Of a DNA stretch of 64,000 nucleotides, positions 33,974 through 43,151 are shown in pieces. The stretch covers positions 124,001 to 188,000 of the forward strand of contig NZ_JADYVE010000010.1 of NCBI RefSeq assembly GCF_020193655.1, read 5' to 3'. Each line of letters opens with the position of its first letter. Within the stretch, counting starts at the first letter, position 1. Below the pieces are notes generated by a model. That model searched no databases and was not told the DNA's origin. It saw only the letters and a list, made by a program, of their open reading frames with translations. Origin of the DNA: Ensifer sp. IC3342. Lineage in GTDB: Bacteria > Pseudomonadota > Alphaproteobacteria > Rhizobiales > Rhizobiaceae. The translations under genes and the position numbers were made by a program.

Positions 33974-34624
33974 TCATTCGTCACCGCGCCGTACCCGTTC
34001 AGGCAGGGACTGCCAGGCCGTGAACAGCTGCGTGATGGAGTTTGCGTGCATCTTCTTCATCATGTTGCTTCGATGAAGTTTGACGGTAATTTCGCTGATA
34101 CCGAGTTCGAAGGCGATCTGCTTGTTCAAGGCGCCGCCGATGACCAGGCGCAAGACCTGCCGCTCGCGCTGTGTCAGCGTCTCGTAGTCGGCGGCATGCT
34201 TGCGCGCCGTGAGGGTTGCCTCCCGTCGCGCGATGTCGGTCGCGATGGCATTGGAGACTGCGTCGAGGAAAGTCTGGTCACGTACCGGTTTCGTAAGGAA
34301 GTCGACTGCACCTGCCTTCATCGCCTCCACGCTCATTGCGATGTCGCCGTGTCCTGTCAAAAACACGATCGGTGTCTCTATGCCGTTGGCCTGAAGGTGA
34401 CGCTGCAGGTCGAGGCCGCTCAAACCCGGCATGCGCACGTCGAGCACGAAACAGCTGGGCCGATCCGGAAGTTTGGCCTCGAGAACTTCGCGGGCCGAAG
34501 AGAATGAAATCGTTTCGATCCCAACCGAGTTGAGAAGGTTGCTCATAGCCTCACGGACCTTGGCGTCATCATCAACCAGCATCGCGATCGGTTTGTCTCC
34601 CGATCCGGGAAATGATGCGTCCAT
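33974..34624 (-). CDS. FixJ-type response regulator
   Basis: This 216-residue regulator has receiver motifs LVDDDAKVR, phospho-Asp in CFVLDVRMPGLSG, and FLTKPV, followed by a LuxR-type helix-turn-helix (TQRERQVLRLVIGG and NKQIAFELGISEITVKLHR). It has the FixJ/TodT length and layout. It is transcribed before the kinase gene, with 165 bases between them, so the pair forms a two-component system. Targets are unknown. Confidence 0.9.
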   Translation of the reverse strand: MDASFPGSGDKPIAMLVDDDAKVREAMSNLLNSVGIETISFSSAREVLEAKLPDRPSCFVLDVRMPGLSGLDLQRHLQANGIETPIVFLTGHGDIAMSVEAMKAGAVDFLTKPVRDQTFLDAVSNAIATDIARREATLTARKHAADYETLTQRERQVLRLVIGGALNKQIAFELGISEITVKLHRSNMMKKMHANSITQLFTAWQSLPERVRRGDE

Positions 34625-35122
34625 GCCCTGCCCTTCAATTCAAGCTTCAACCAAGACCCCGCGCGCGACATGCGCTCTGTCGCAGCCGCACCATGGCCCT
34701 CGCTCGGAAGACAATGCGGATGGTGATTCTCGGAAAATTGTTCGCAATATATAGTAAAAAGGCTGGGGACTCGAACACGATTCTTGTCATGCAAGGCGCA
34801 GAAGGGGTCTCCATCGCGGCCTGATAACGCCGGCTTGACGCTTTGCAGAACCGCCAGTGAGCACGACCAGGCCTCGCCGAGCCTTCCCTCAGGCGGATGA
34901 CGCAGTGCACGCCTATACCTTGTCCTGTGTTGTCACGGTCCGATTCTTCAATATTTTCTTGCCTTCAGCCGCTACGCTTGAGGCGCCATGCCTCGCTGGA
35001 TGGGTTGCGCCGCGGGCCGGGACACAGCACTGCCTGTCAAGCAGGTGGTCTCGTTTTGACAATGATCAAATTACGGTGATGGCTGACATCGCCGATGGGG
35101 ATAGGGCGTACGGGGACGCGGA
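34625..35122. other. Intergenic region between the FixJ-type gene and the peptide transporter
   Basis: 498 bases between divergent genes. A few short open frames occur on both strands but none has a good ribosome site with a recognisable product. A 43-residue frame starting at the ATG at 34693 is possible but unsupported. A TTGACA-like hexamer lies near 35056, before the transporter operon. I see no repeat or RNA gene here. Confidence 0.4.
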
Positions 35123-36682
35123 ATGCAAGCAAACCCTTCTGATGTTGTTGGCCGGGCGGCAAGATTTCGCCTTGGCGTTTTCCTGGTCGGGCTTCTTATG
35201 GCGCTGCTGGCCTTGGCGATGCCGGCCTATGCAGAAGAGATTCTGCGCATTCCATATGCCATCGACATTGGCACCTTCGATCCCGACAATGGTTTCGAGG
35301 TCGACGGGATAGGCGCAGTCAACAATGTGTATGAAGGCCTCGTCGAATATGCGCCCGGATCCACCCAAATCGTCGGTTTGCTTGCCAAGCGTTGGGAAAT
35401 TTCCAATGACGGGCTCAGCTACACGTTTCATCTGGAGGATGGCGTCAAATTCCACGACGGCACAGCCTTGACCGCGCAGGCGGTCGTCGGCTCCTTCAAA
35501 CGCCGCCGCGATGGCGGGCTCGTGCTCAGTTATATGCTCGGCAATGCCGCGGATATCAGCGCGCCGGATGACGCCACCGTGGTCATCCGACTGAAGCAGC
35601 CTCAACCCTCGTTCCTGGACGCGCTGGCGAGTGCCTGGGGGCCGAAGGTGATCAGTCCCGTGGCGCTCACCGAGCACGACAAGTCAGACAAGGCCACAAA
35701 CTGGCTCGGGGAGCACGCTGTCGGTACCGGGCCCTTCAAGCTCGCGGAGTTCAAGCGCGGTGAGCGGTACGTCCTCGAACGCAATGCGGACTACTGGGGT
35801 GAGCGACCGTATTTCGACAAGATCGAGATACCCGTCGTGCCGGATATTGGACAACAGATCCTCAAACTGAAAGCGGGTGAGCTCGATGTCGTGCCAACCA
35901 ACTTCTCGTTCGCGCAGTTGAGCCACCTCCCGGCAGAGCTTGAGGTCACTGCCGTTCCGAGCATGACGCAATACGCCCTGTTCATTAAGCCCCGCTCGCC
36001 TCTCGACAATCCTGAAATTCGTCGTGCCATCCTCAGCGCGATCAATCCGTCGCTTTGGGTCAAGGATGTATTCGGTCCATACGCAGAGTTGTCGAAGTCA
36101 GCCTATCAGAACCTGATGCTCGATCCCGCCGATCCGATCGAGTACCCGAGTGACATCGACGCTGCCAAAGCCGCAATCGCGAAACTTGGCGACGTCAATG
36201 TCGTCATGGGTTTGCACAGCACGAAGGCGACCTATGCCCGCATCTCCGACCGCCTGATCGTTCAGCTTGCGCAGATCGGCGTCAAAGCGACGGCCCATGT
36301 CCTGCCGCCAGGAGCTGCCTTTGCATTGAAAGGCGACCCTAACGCGCCTGACGCCTTGCTCACCATTGCGAGTCCGGACGCGGCCCATCCGGAGAACCAA
36401 GCGCGGGCTTTCTTCACCAAGGATGCGCCGCTCAATTTTTATGGCAGCAGCCTGCCTGGGGCTGACGCCATTGTCGACGTGGCGGGCACAAAGACTGATG
36501 TTGCCGAGCGCAACGCCCTCTACGAGAAGGCCGGGCGCCTGTATGTTGACGCCGGCCATGTCATTCCTCTGGTCGACGTAAAGGATGTCGTGGTGCACGC
36601 CAAGGGACTGACTGACCTTGGGCTGCGCCCCGCCTTTCCACTCGGAAACATCGATTTTGCCACCGTGCGGTGGGCACGCTGA
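35123..36682 (+). CDS. Peptide/nickel-type ABC substrate-binding protein
   Basis: This 519-residue exported protein has a signal peptide ending at AMPAYA. It belongs to the DppA/OppA/NikA family: the early IDIGTFDPDNGFEVDG segment, the YEGLVEYAPGS motif, SYTFHLEDGVKFHDGTAL and GTGPFKLAEFKRGERYVLERN are all typical. It binds di- or oligopeptides, nickel chelates or opines for the transporter encoded downstream. It is the first gene of a rightward operon of four. The ligand is unknown. Confidence 0.9.
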   Translation: MQANPSDVVGRAARFRLGVFLVGLLMALLALAMPAYAEEILRIPYAIDIGTFDPDNGFEVDGIGAVNNVYEGLVEYAPGSTQIVGLLAKRWEISNDGLSYTFHLEDGVKFHDGTALTAQAVVGSFKRRRDGGLVLSYMLGNAADISAPDDATVVIRLKQPQPSFLDALASAWGPKVISPVALTEHDKSDKATNWLGEHAVGTGPFKLAEFKRGERYVLERNADYWGERPYFDKIEIPVVPDIGQQILKLKAGELDVVPTNFSFAQLSHLPAELEVTAVPSMTQYALFIKPRSPLDNPEIRRAILSAINPSLWVKDVFGPYAELSKSAYQNLMLDPADPIEYPSDIDAAKAAIAKLGDVNVVMGLHSTKATYARISDRLIVQLAQIGVKATAHVLPPGAAFALKGDPNAPDALLTIASPDAAHPENQARAFFTKDAPLNFYGSSLPGADAIVDVAGTKTDVAERNALYEKAGRLYVDAGHVIPLVDVKDVVVHAKGLTDLGLRPAFPLGNIDFATVRWAR

Positions 36683-36829
36683 CGTAACGTTTGAATGGTC
36701 GAAGGCAATCAACGCGTGAGGCTCGGGACATGATCGGCGGTTTGAACCTTAGCAATTCGCAGCCGGGCTGGCGTGCCATTGCGCCTCGGGACGCGTGCTT
36801 CGTTGAGCTTCTATTCGCCGCGCACCGAG

Positions 36830-38605
36830 ATGGTTGATCCAGTCCTCACCGTTGCCAGGCTCGGGGTCGTTCTCGCCAGGAACGGGGAGCGGCATCGTGT
36901 CCTCGACGAGATCAGTTTCGCAGTAGCTCCGGGCGAAATCCTGGCTGTTGTCGGGGAAAGCGGCGCGGGAAAGTCGACGCTGGGCGCCGCGATCCAAGGC
37001 CTTCTACCGAACGACGGTAGTGCGCCGGAAGTGAGCGGCTCGATCCGGCTCGCGGGTCTGGAGATCGTCGGTTCACCACCGCAGCTGTTACGCTCGGCGC
37101 GACGTTCGCTCGTGCGTGCCGTCCCACAGGACCCGATGGGTGCACTCAATCCCACAATGACGATCCGCCGTCAGCTGCACGAATCGGCAGACGGGGACGA
37201 GGCGCTGATCCTTGATAGCCTGCGCCGCGCCGGTTTGAGCGACGAGAGGCGCATCGCGCGCGCTCACCCGCATCGTCTGTCCGGCGGCGAGCGTCAACGG
37301 GTGCTGATCGCAATGGCGATGATGGCGCGGCCGAAACTCCTGATAGCCGACGAGCCGACGACTGCGCTCGATGTCACGACACAGGCGCAGTTGCTGCAGA
37401 TCGTTCGCGATCTCGCCCGAGAAGAGCAGACCGCGATCATCTACATCACGCACGACCTCAATGTCGCGGCGGCAGTTGCAGACCGCGTAATGGTGCTTTT
37501 CGGCGGGCGAATGGCGGAGATTGGCACGTTGCGCCAAGTCGCGAGAAGTCCGCAGCATCCCTACTCGGCCAGTCTCTTTGCCGCCCGTTACGATCTCAAC
37601 ACCGACCGTTCACGTCCGTTGCCGACCCAGCGTGCGGCATTCAGGCATGGCGAAACGAGCGATCGTGGCTGCGGCTATGTCTTGCACTGCCAGATTGCGC
37701 GGACCGACTGTTCCAGCATCCGACCCCGAGAGCGCCGCGCTCGAGCGCATTCTGGCCTGGTTGCATGCCATCGGTCGGACGAGATGCCGTTACCCACCCT
37801 TCCTGTCGCGGCATCTCGCGAGGCATGGACGGGTGAAGAGGTCACGGACGGACCGGTAGCGCTCCAGCTTATGGACGTTCACAAGCACTTTCCTGCAAAC
37901 AGGCAACGGGTCTGGGAAAGCCCGCGCCTGATACCCGCGCTCAGAGGAGTGAACCTGTCAATCTCGCTCGGCCAGTCAGTCGCTGTTGTTGGTGAAAGTG
38001 GCTCGGGAAAGTCGACCCTATTAAAGATCGCCGCGGGACTGATAGCTGCCGACAGCGGGCGCGTCTCATGCCTTGACCCTCGGCCGCAGGTAATCTTTCA
38101 GGACCCCGTGTCGGCCCTAACACCGTGGCTGTCCATCGGCGACCAGATCGGTGAACGCATGCGTCCACGCGTCACCTCTGCTGCCGAGCGTCGCCGGAGG
38201 GTCGGCGAGGCCTTGCAGCATGCCGGGCTCGATCCATCGCTAATGCATGCCCTGCCGTCGGAACTCTCAGTCGGCCAGTGCCAACGCGCCATTGTGGCCC
38301 GAGCTGTCGTCGTGCCACCCAAGTTGCTTCTCTGCGACGAGCCGATCAGCGCTATGGACGTTCCGCTGGCGGCGGCAACACTCAATCTTCTAAATGACCT
38401 TCGCAGACGCCTTGGGCTCGCGATGCTGTTTGTAACCCACGATCTTGCCGCGGCAAGGATCGTTGCCGACCGTATCGTTGTGTTAAACAAGGGGGCGGTC
38501 GTGGAGGAGTTTGAAGCGGACATGTTGCAGTCCCCTTTCCGTGGCGCTGTCACACGGGCACTGATTGAAGCCTGTCCAAGCCTCGACGCGATGCTCGCTC
38601 GATGA
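36830..38605 (+). CDS. Fused two-domain ABC transporter ATPase, Dpp/Opp type
   Basis: A single protein of about 591 residues combines the two ATPases that are usually separate (DppD and DppF). Domain 1 has GESGAGKST, LSGGERQRV and LLIADEPTTALD. Domain 2 has GESGSGKST, LSVGQCQRA and LLLCDEPISAMD. Between them is a Cys-rich piece (RGCGYVLHCQIARTDC), the remnant of the peptide-transporter ATPase tail. The ATG at 36830 begins the homology; a GTG at 36773 in the same frame is an alternative. The stop overlaps the next permease start by four bases. Confidence 0.88.
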   Translation: MVDPVLTVARLGVVLARNGERHRVLDEISFAVAPGEILAVVGESGAGKSTLGAAIQGLLPNDGSAPEVSGSIRLAGLEIVGSPPQLLRSARRSLVRAVPQDPMGALNPTMTIRRQLHESADGDEALILDSLRRAGLSDERRIARAHPHRLSGGERQRVLIAMAMMARPKLLIADEPTTALDVTTQAQLLQIVRDLAREEQTAIIYITHDLNVAAAVADRVMVLFGGRMAEIGTLRQVARSPQHPYSASLFAARYDLNTDRSRPLPTQRAAFRHGETSDRGCGYVLHCQIARTDCSSIRPRERRARAHSGLVACHRSDEMPLPTLPVAASREAWTGEEVTDGPVALQLMDVHKHFPANRQRVWESPRLIPALRGVNLSISLGQSVAVVGESGSGKSTLLKIAAGLIAADSGRVSCLDPRPQVIFQDPVSALTPWLSIGDQIGERMRPRVTSAAERRRRVGEALQHAGLDPSLMHALPSELSVGQCQRAIVARAVVVPPKLLLCDEPISAMDVPLAAATLNLLNDLRRRLGLAMLFVTHDLAAARIVADRIVVLNKGAVVEEFEADMLQSPFRGAVTRALIEACPSLDAMLAR

Positions 38606-39456
38606 TCCGTGGCATGAATGGACAGACAAACTCGCCAGCGCGCCTTTACGAGGGCCTGCGGCTGATCGGCTGGTCGGGTTCCGTCGGTATCGTCGGTGTC
38701 TTGCTGATTACGATCGTTGCCATGTTGGCGACACGGCTGACACCCCATGATCCGTATGCGCGGATCGCAGAGGCTTATCTCCCTCCTTCAGAGACACATT
38801 GGTTCGGCACGGACGAGGTCGGTCGCGATCTGTTCGCGCGCGTGCTTGTCGGCGTGCAATCCACCTGGCTGGCAAGCCTTTCGGTGATCATTTTCAGCCT
38901 CGTGCTCGGTTCGCTCATTGGACTTATCTCCGGCGCCACTGGCGGCAAGGTGGATTTCCTCGTTCAACGTATCGTCGACTTGTTCCTGGTGCTGCCCAGT
39001 ACCATGATTGCGCTTGCGGCGGTCGCTGTCTTGGGGCCGGGCCTCCTCAACAGCATTATCGCGCTCGCCATCTTCTGGTGGCCATGGTACGCCCGTGTCT
39101 CACGGGACGAAATTAGGCGGCTTTATGCGCGGCCGCATGTGGAGGCGGCACGGGCCGCAGGTGTGCCCGGCCCTCGCCTGATGCTGCGTTACTTGCTTCC
39201 AGGAGCGGTCCCTTCTTTGATCATCGCGGCGACGCTCGATGTGTCCAACATGATCATGGCACTATCGGTGATGTCGTTTCTCGGCCTTGGCCAGCCGGCG
39301 CCTTCGGCCGAGCTCGGAGCCATGACAGCACGCTCACTCGACAGTTTGACGGTTTTCTGGTGGATCCCGATGTTGCCGGCGGTTGCTCTCTTCTTCCTGT
39401 GCTTCTTCTCAAATCTCGCCGGCGATGGACTTCGCTCGGTGCTGAAGGGCACGTGA
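38602..39456 (+). CDS. Peptide-type ABC permease (DppC-like)
   Basis: This 284-residue inner-membrane permease has about six helices, an N-terminal OppC segment with the marker LTPHDPYARIAEAYLPPSETHWFGTDEVGRDLFARV (in part) and the coupling loop HVEAARAAGVPGPRLMLRYLLPG. It is coupled to the fused ATPase gene. It pairs with the next permease to form the channel. Here the DppC type comes before the DppB type, the reverse of the usual order. Confidence 0.88.
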   Translation: MIRGMNGQTNSPARLYEGLRLIGWSGSVGIVGVLLITIVAMLATRLTPHDPYARIAEAYLPPSETHWFGTDEVGRDLFARVLVGVQSTWLASLSVIIFSLVLGSLIGLISGATGGKVDFLVQRIVDLFLVLPSTMIALAAVAVLGPGLLNSIIALAIFWWPWYARVSRDEIRRLYARPHVEAARAAGVPGPRLMLRYLLPGAVPSLIIAATLDVSNMIMALSVMSFLGLGQPAPSAELGAMTARSLDSLTVFWWIPMLPAVALFFLCFFSNLAGDGLRSVLKGT

Positions 39457-39458
39457 GC

Positions 39459-40448
39459 ATGGCCCTCTATCTCGCGAAACGGGCGTGTGGTCTGGCCATC
39501 GTTCTCATGGTCATGAGCTTCATCGTCTTTTTGCTGCAAAGCGTCATCCCCTCTGACCCTGCACGCGCCATGGCAGGCCCCTACGCGCCGTCGTCGACGA
39601 TCGAAACCGTACGCGAGGAATTTGGGCTGAACGATCCGATTGCGGTGCAATATGGTCACTTTCTGGTGCGTGTGAGCGCGGGAGACCTCGGGAAATCGGT
39701 TCGCACGCGCCAGCCGGTCGGCGACGACCTTCTGAGATACCTGCCCGCTACGCTGGAGCTCATTTTGGTGTCTACCATCCTGGCCATGGGATTGGCGTTT
39801 AGCCTGATACTGCTCCTGTTGAGCGGTGCGCGGTCGCAAGTCCTGCGCCACGTGTTTATTGCTCTGGGATCGACACCAATCATCTTGTTGGCGGTGTTGT
39901 TGGCCTATGTCTTCTGGTTCAGTCTGGCTTGGTTGCCCGGAAGCGGTCGGCTTCAATTTCGCGACTTCGTCGGTACGACGGGCTTTTATGTCATAGATGG
40001 TCTTCTTGCGGGCCGGCCGAACGTCAGCGTCGATGCCCTGGCACATCTGACCCTTCCTGCAATGGCCCTGGCGCTGCCGTTTGCAGTCGCGGTCGTTCGC
40101 AGCCTCGCAGGCTCCCTGCACGATGTGATGCGACAACCCTATATTCGAACGGCGCGAGGCAACGGCCTGAGCGAGGCAGCCATTGTGTTGCGTCATGGTA
40201 TCAGGAATGCCGCTTCCGCCCCCTTGGCGATGACGGGTCTGCAGATAAGGCTGCTGTTCGGTAACCTACTAGTGGTTGAAACTGTATTTGGTTGGCCTGG
40301 CCTTGGGCTCTATATGACCCAATCCTTTGCAACTGCCGATCTGCCGGCGATACTCGGGGTCTCAATGGTTTTCGGGACGATCTACATTCTCGTCAGCATT
40401 GCGGTCGAAATCGCTCAATCGCTGGCCGATCCGCGGATCGAATTGTAA
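39459..40448 (+). CDS. Peptide-type ABC permease (DppB-like)
   Basis: This 329-residue permease starts MALYLAKRACGLAIVLMVMSF, with the DppB marker SVIPSDPARAMAGPYA, the EFGLNDPIAVQYGHFL segment and the coupling loop YIRTARGNGLSEAAIVLRHGIRNA. About six membrane helices are visible. The ATG at 39459 lies two bases after the previous stop; a GTG two codons earlier is possible. It completes the transporter operon of binding protein, fused ATPase and two permeases. Confidence 0.88.
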   Translation: MALYLAKRACGLAIVLMVMSFIVFLLQSVIPSDPARAMAGPYAPSSTIETVREEFGLNDPIAVQYGHFLVRVSAGDLGKSVRTRQPVGDDLLRYLPATLELILVSTILAMGLAFSLILLLLSGARSQVLRHVFIALGSTPIILLAVLLAYVFWFSLAWLPGSGRLQFRDFVGTTGFYVIDGLLAGRPNVSVDALAHLTLPAMALALPFAVAVVRSLAGSLHDVMRQPYIRTARGNGLSEAAIVLRHGIRNAASAPLAMTGLQIRLLFGNLLVVETVFGWPGLGLYMTQSFATADLPAILGVSMVFGTIYILVSIAVEIAQSLADPRIEL

Positions 40449-40634
40449 ACGCTGGCCGGGGTGGCCCGCCAAAACTCTCGCTGTGGCGACCACTCCGATC
40501 TGTGAGGCAAGGGGGACCTATACCGTCGTATAGGTCGATAGATACTACCATACGGTGGAACGGCGCCAGGATATTGAGGTCTAATCGTGTTTGCTCGGTG
40601 CCATATACTTATGGTGCCCCCGAATGGAGCAAAG

Positions 40635-41213
40635 ATGGACCGCCTTATCCAGCCCAAAAACATGAATGAAACATCGACGGATCGGCCGAACGCAATCGTG
40701 CCGCGCCGTGCCGGCGTATCGTCGTCAATCGGGTTCGAATCCGAAACCTTGCGCGACAGCGGAGGCGTTCTGGCCGGCACCAGCCATCCGATCGCTGGTA
40801 TCCGCATCTATCCGGGTCAGGGCGACACCGCGCTCAGCGATCGCCAGTTCGAGCGCGTCGTGGCCTATGTATTGCGCAACATGGATGGCCCACTCAGGGT
40901 TCGTGAACTGGCGGCGGAGGTTGGGCTTAGCCCCAGCCACTTCACCCGCGCATTCTCAGTGCGACTCGGAAAATCGCCCTACGCCTTCATCATGGAGCAG
41001 AGAATGCACCACGCCCGCAATCTGATGCTGAACACCGGTCAGAAGCTCACCGAGATAGCCGGCAACTGCGGTCTGGCGGATCAAGCCCATCTCACGCGCA
41101 TGTTCAGGAAGTTCGAAGGCACGACTCCGGCGAGATGGCGACGCCTTCGCCGGTCGAATCCAAAAAGGGAATTGTCAGACGGTACTGACCCCGAACTAAC
41201 GGTCAGTCTGTGA
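40635..41213 (+). CDS. AraC-family regulator, short form
   Basis: This 193-residue protein has only an AraC-type DNA-binding domain at the C-terminus (about 75-180): VRELAAEVGLSPSHFTRAFS for the first helix-turn-helix and LTEIAGNCGLADQAHLTRMFRK for the second. The N-terminal 70 residues have no clear domain. I prefer the ATG at 40635, with GGAG six bases upstream. It follows the peptide transporter and may regulate it or the decayed MFS gene beyond. The effector is unknown. Confidence 0.85.
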   Translation: MDRLIQPKNMNETSTDRPNAIVPRRAGVSSSIGFESETLRDSGGVLAGTSHPIAGIRIYPGQGDTALSDRQFERVVAYVLRNMDGPLRVRELAAEVGLSPSHFTRAFSVRLGKSPYAFIMEQRMHHARNLMLNTGQKLTEIAGNCGLADQAHLTRMFRKFEGTTPARWRRLRRSNPKRELSDGTDPELTVSL

Positions 41214-41363
41214 CCTTCATTCGTAAAGAAAACCGGCAGGGGCAGCGTTCCTGGGTGCTAGAGTGCGAGCCGACGTATTTCGACTCTGAGAGTGTTGCCC
41301 TATCGAGGCACTATACTTGTGTACACTGACGACTGACTCAGAAAGATAGTATGTTCATCACAT

Positions 41364-41391
41364 CATCACTTGCCGCCCCCAGCAGGTGATG
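41364..41391 (+). terminator. Hairpin downstream of the short AraC gene
   Basis: CATCACTTGC and GCAGGTGATG form a stem with one mismatch around an 8-base loop. There is no T-tract. It may be part of a small transcript that ends at the stronger hairpin at 41447, or a weak terminator of the AraC gene. Confidence 0.4.
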
Positions 41392-41446
41392 GTGCCTCAG
41401 TCCTCCCTCCGCTGTAGCACGACAAATAAGCCTGATCCGCTTGACT

Positions 41447-41480
41447 GGGCCGTCTGATTCCCCCGCAGACGGCCCATTTT
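41447..41480 (+). terminator. Rho-independent terminator
   Basis: GGGCCGTCTG (41447-41456) pairs exactly with CAGACGGCCC (41466-41475) across a 9-base loop and is followed by ATTTTG, a typical intrinsic terminator for rightward transcription. The nearest upstream gene end is at 41213, which leaves room for an untranslated tail or a small RNA. Confidence 0.65.
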
Positions 41481-42139
41481 GCCGCCTGCCGAGATACGCG
41501 ATGCGTGGTAGCGTGGCGGACGCCTTCGCCATCGTGATCCGCAACCGGACCGGATTCAGCTACGGGCTGTCCGGCATGTTCCTGCTCGGAATTATCCTCG
41601 CACTGATCAATAGGTCGCAACAGGTGTATGTCGATATCTATGGGCTCGGCCCCCTATTATCCGCTCGCCCTTTGCCACCATGCCGGGGGCCGCAATCATC
41701 GGGTTCCTGGTCAATTCACGTCTGCTAGCGAAGTTCGGAATGCGCCGGCTGGCGCATGGCGCGATGCTCCTCTTCCTCACGGGGAGCGTTGCCTGGCTTG
41801 CCATGGTTCAAATGGCAACGCCGCCGCTTTGGCTGTTTCTGCTGATGGTCGTCCTGGTCACTCCCATGGTCACGTTTGGTTTTCCCAATACCGGCGCGCT
41901 CGCGATGGAACCGCTCGGAGAGGTCGCCGGCACGGCGTCCGCCATCTTCGGCGCCATCCAGACCGTTGGCGGAGCGATCCTCGGCTGGGCGGTGGCAATC
42001 CTTCGACGGGACACTGAGACCGGTGATCACGAGCCTCTGCATCTTCGGCACCTGCGTGCTCGCCTGCTTCCTGGTCGCCGAGAAGGGTCGGCTGCTTGGC
42101 GATGGGAGGGCGCAGACTGCGCCTGCGGCGGACGCCTGA
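41480..42139 (+). pseudogene. Decayed MFS (Bcr/CflA-like) drug efflux gene
   Basis: Only the C-terminal half of a 12-helix drug/proton antiporter remains, beginning near VIRNRTGFSYGLSG. The homology moves through three reading frames. Two single-base insertions in C runs, near 41650 and 41668, take it from IYGLGP to PYYPLA and then to FATMPGAAIIGF. A third shift near 42010-42030 gives the final VITSLCIFGTCVLA segment. The N-terminal half and a start are missing, so the gene cannot be functional. It sits just after a terminator, which marks the left break. Confidence 0.8.
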
Positions 42140-42221
42140 TCCATCCGAGAGCAACTTTCCCATTTGTTAACCAAATTTGCTCATTGTCCGTGGCTCGACC
42201 CAAGGAACCTCGGAGCACATG

Positions 42222-42335
42222 ATGAGCTACGATTGGAGCGGCGAACGGACACGCCGAACGAGGATGCGGAGGATCAGTGGACTGGTCCTGATAACCGCGG
42301 CGATCATTGCCGTTGTGGCGACCCTGTCTATCTAG
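42222..42335 (+). CDS. Small membrane protein of 37 residues
   Basis: It reads MSYDWSGERTRRTRMRRI and then a hydrophobic end, SGLVLITAAIIAVVATLSI: a basic N-terminus and one C-terminal membrane anchor. GGAG lies seven bases before this ATG; another ATG directly before it would add one residue. It is too short for usual gene callers. No family is known to me; the charged-then-hydrophobic design is the only support. Confidence 0.45.
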   Translation: MSYDWSGERTRRTRMRRISGLVLITAAIIAVVATLSI

Positions 42336-42432
42336 CAGACGGTCGCCGCCACTCGAACGGCGGCCGATACATTGGCAAGGGGCCGATGCGAGCAAGCTTA
42401 AGGCATCAAAGCAACCGCCGACGCGGATGTCT

Positions 42433-42900
42433 TCATTTATCGCGGGCCAGGCGATGCATGAGGCCTCGCCGACCGCGTTCCATCACGACTGCATGGTTCC
42501 AACTGAAGACAGGCTTCAGGATGAATGAAAGTTTGATCATCCAGGGCTTCGTGATGCTGACGATCCAGTCATAGCGGACATTGCATTTCAAACCATCGGG
42601 TTGCAGCGTCCATCGACCAACACCCTCGAGTTCGCCGCGGGCTCTCCCCTCGATGATGGACAACGGCACGATCCTGGTCGTTTCGATTTCGAAGGCCAGG
42701 TCATAAGGCAATGCTGTGGACCATTTCATCCGATGGACGGCGCCGATGCCGACCTCGTCGCCTTCGCGCAGAAGCGTGACCTCCTTCACCGACGGCCACC
42801 ATTCCGGCCAGGCCTCCGGCGTGTTCAGTGCTTGCCAGACATCCTCGACCGGGGCGTCGATGGTCCATTTCGTAACAAGCTGGAACTCGGTCGACGGCAT
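42433..42900 (-). CDS. SRPBCC (START-like) domain protein
   Basis: This 155-residue cytoplasmic protein starts with the typical polyketide-cyclase/START fold: FQLVTKWTIDAPVEDVWQALNTPEAWPEWWPSVKEV (in part) and a final long helix near WNHAVVMERGRRGL. Members bind hydrophobic ligands. The ATG at 42900 has GGGAG six bases upstream. It is divergent from the nitrogen-oxide genes and shares the 251-base region before them. The ligand and role are unknown. Confidence 0.82.
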   Translation of the reverse strand: MPSTEFQLVTKWTIDAPVEDVWQALNTPEAWPEWWPSVKEVTLLREGDEVGIGAVHRMKWSTALPYDLAFEIETTRIVPLSIIEGRARGELEGVGRWTLQPDGLKCNVRYDWIVSITKPWMIKLSFILKPVFSWNHAVVMERGRRGLMHRLARDK

Positions 42901-43014
42901 TTGCATCTCTCCCGAGAACGAGGCAGGCCTCATTCTGACTTCGTCGGCTCACGTGATCCAGCTTGATGCTTAGTTTCGAGTTGTCCAACTGGTAACTGCA
43001 CTGCTTCCGTCTGT

Positions 43015-43028
43015 TTGCGCGGGCACAA
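43015..43028 (+). promoter_or_regulatory. FNR/NnrR-type box before the Fe-S repair gene
   Basis: TTGCGCGGGCACAA has the TTG-N8-CAA form of Crp/Fnr-family sites, 124 bases before the start at 43152. The first six bases equal those of the site before nosR. No activator gene of this family lies in the window, so the regulator would be encoded elsewhere. Confidence 0.5.
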
Positions 43029-43151
43029 AGACGAAGCGGCATCTTCATCGACAGAATGACGAGCATCTAGATTCTGGATCATCGGGCCGGCTCCGGTCCC
43101 GGCATCGTCGGCCCGAAAGATCCCAGCGCCATTAGGATTAAGGAACAGATC

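Noticed and set aside
39189..40196. 335-residue open frame on the minus strand
   Set aside because: It overlaps both peptide permeases on the opposite strand; Gln/Arg/His-rich text is the complement of membrane helices.
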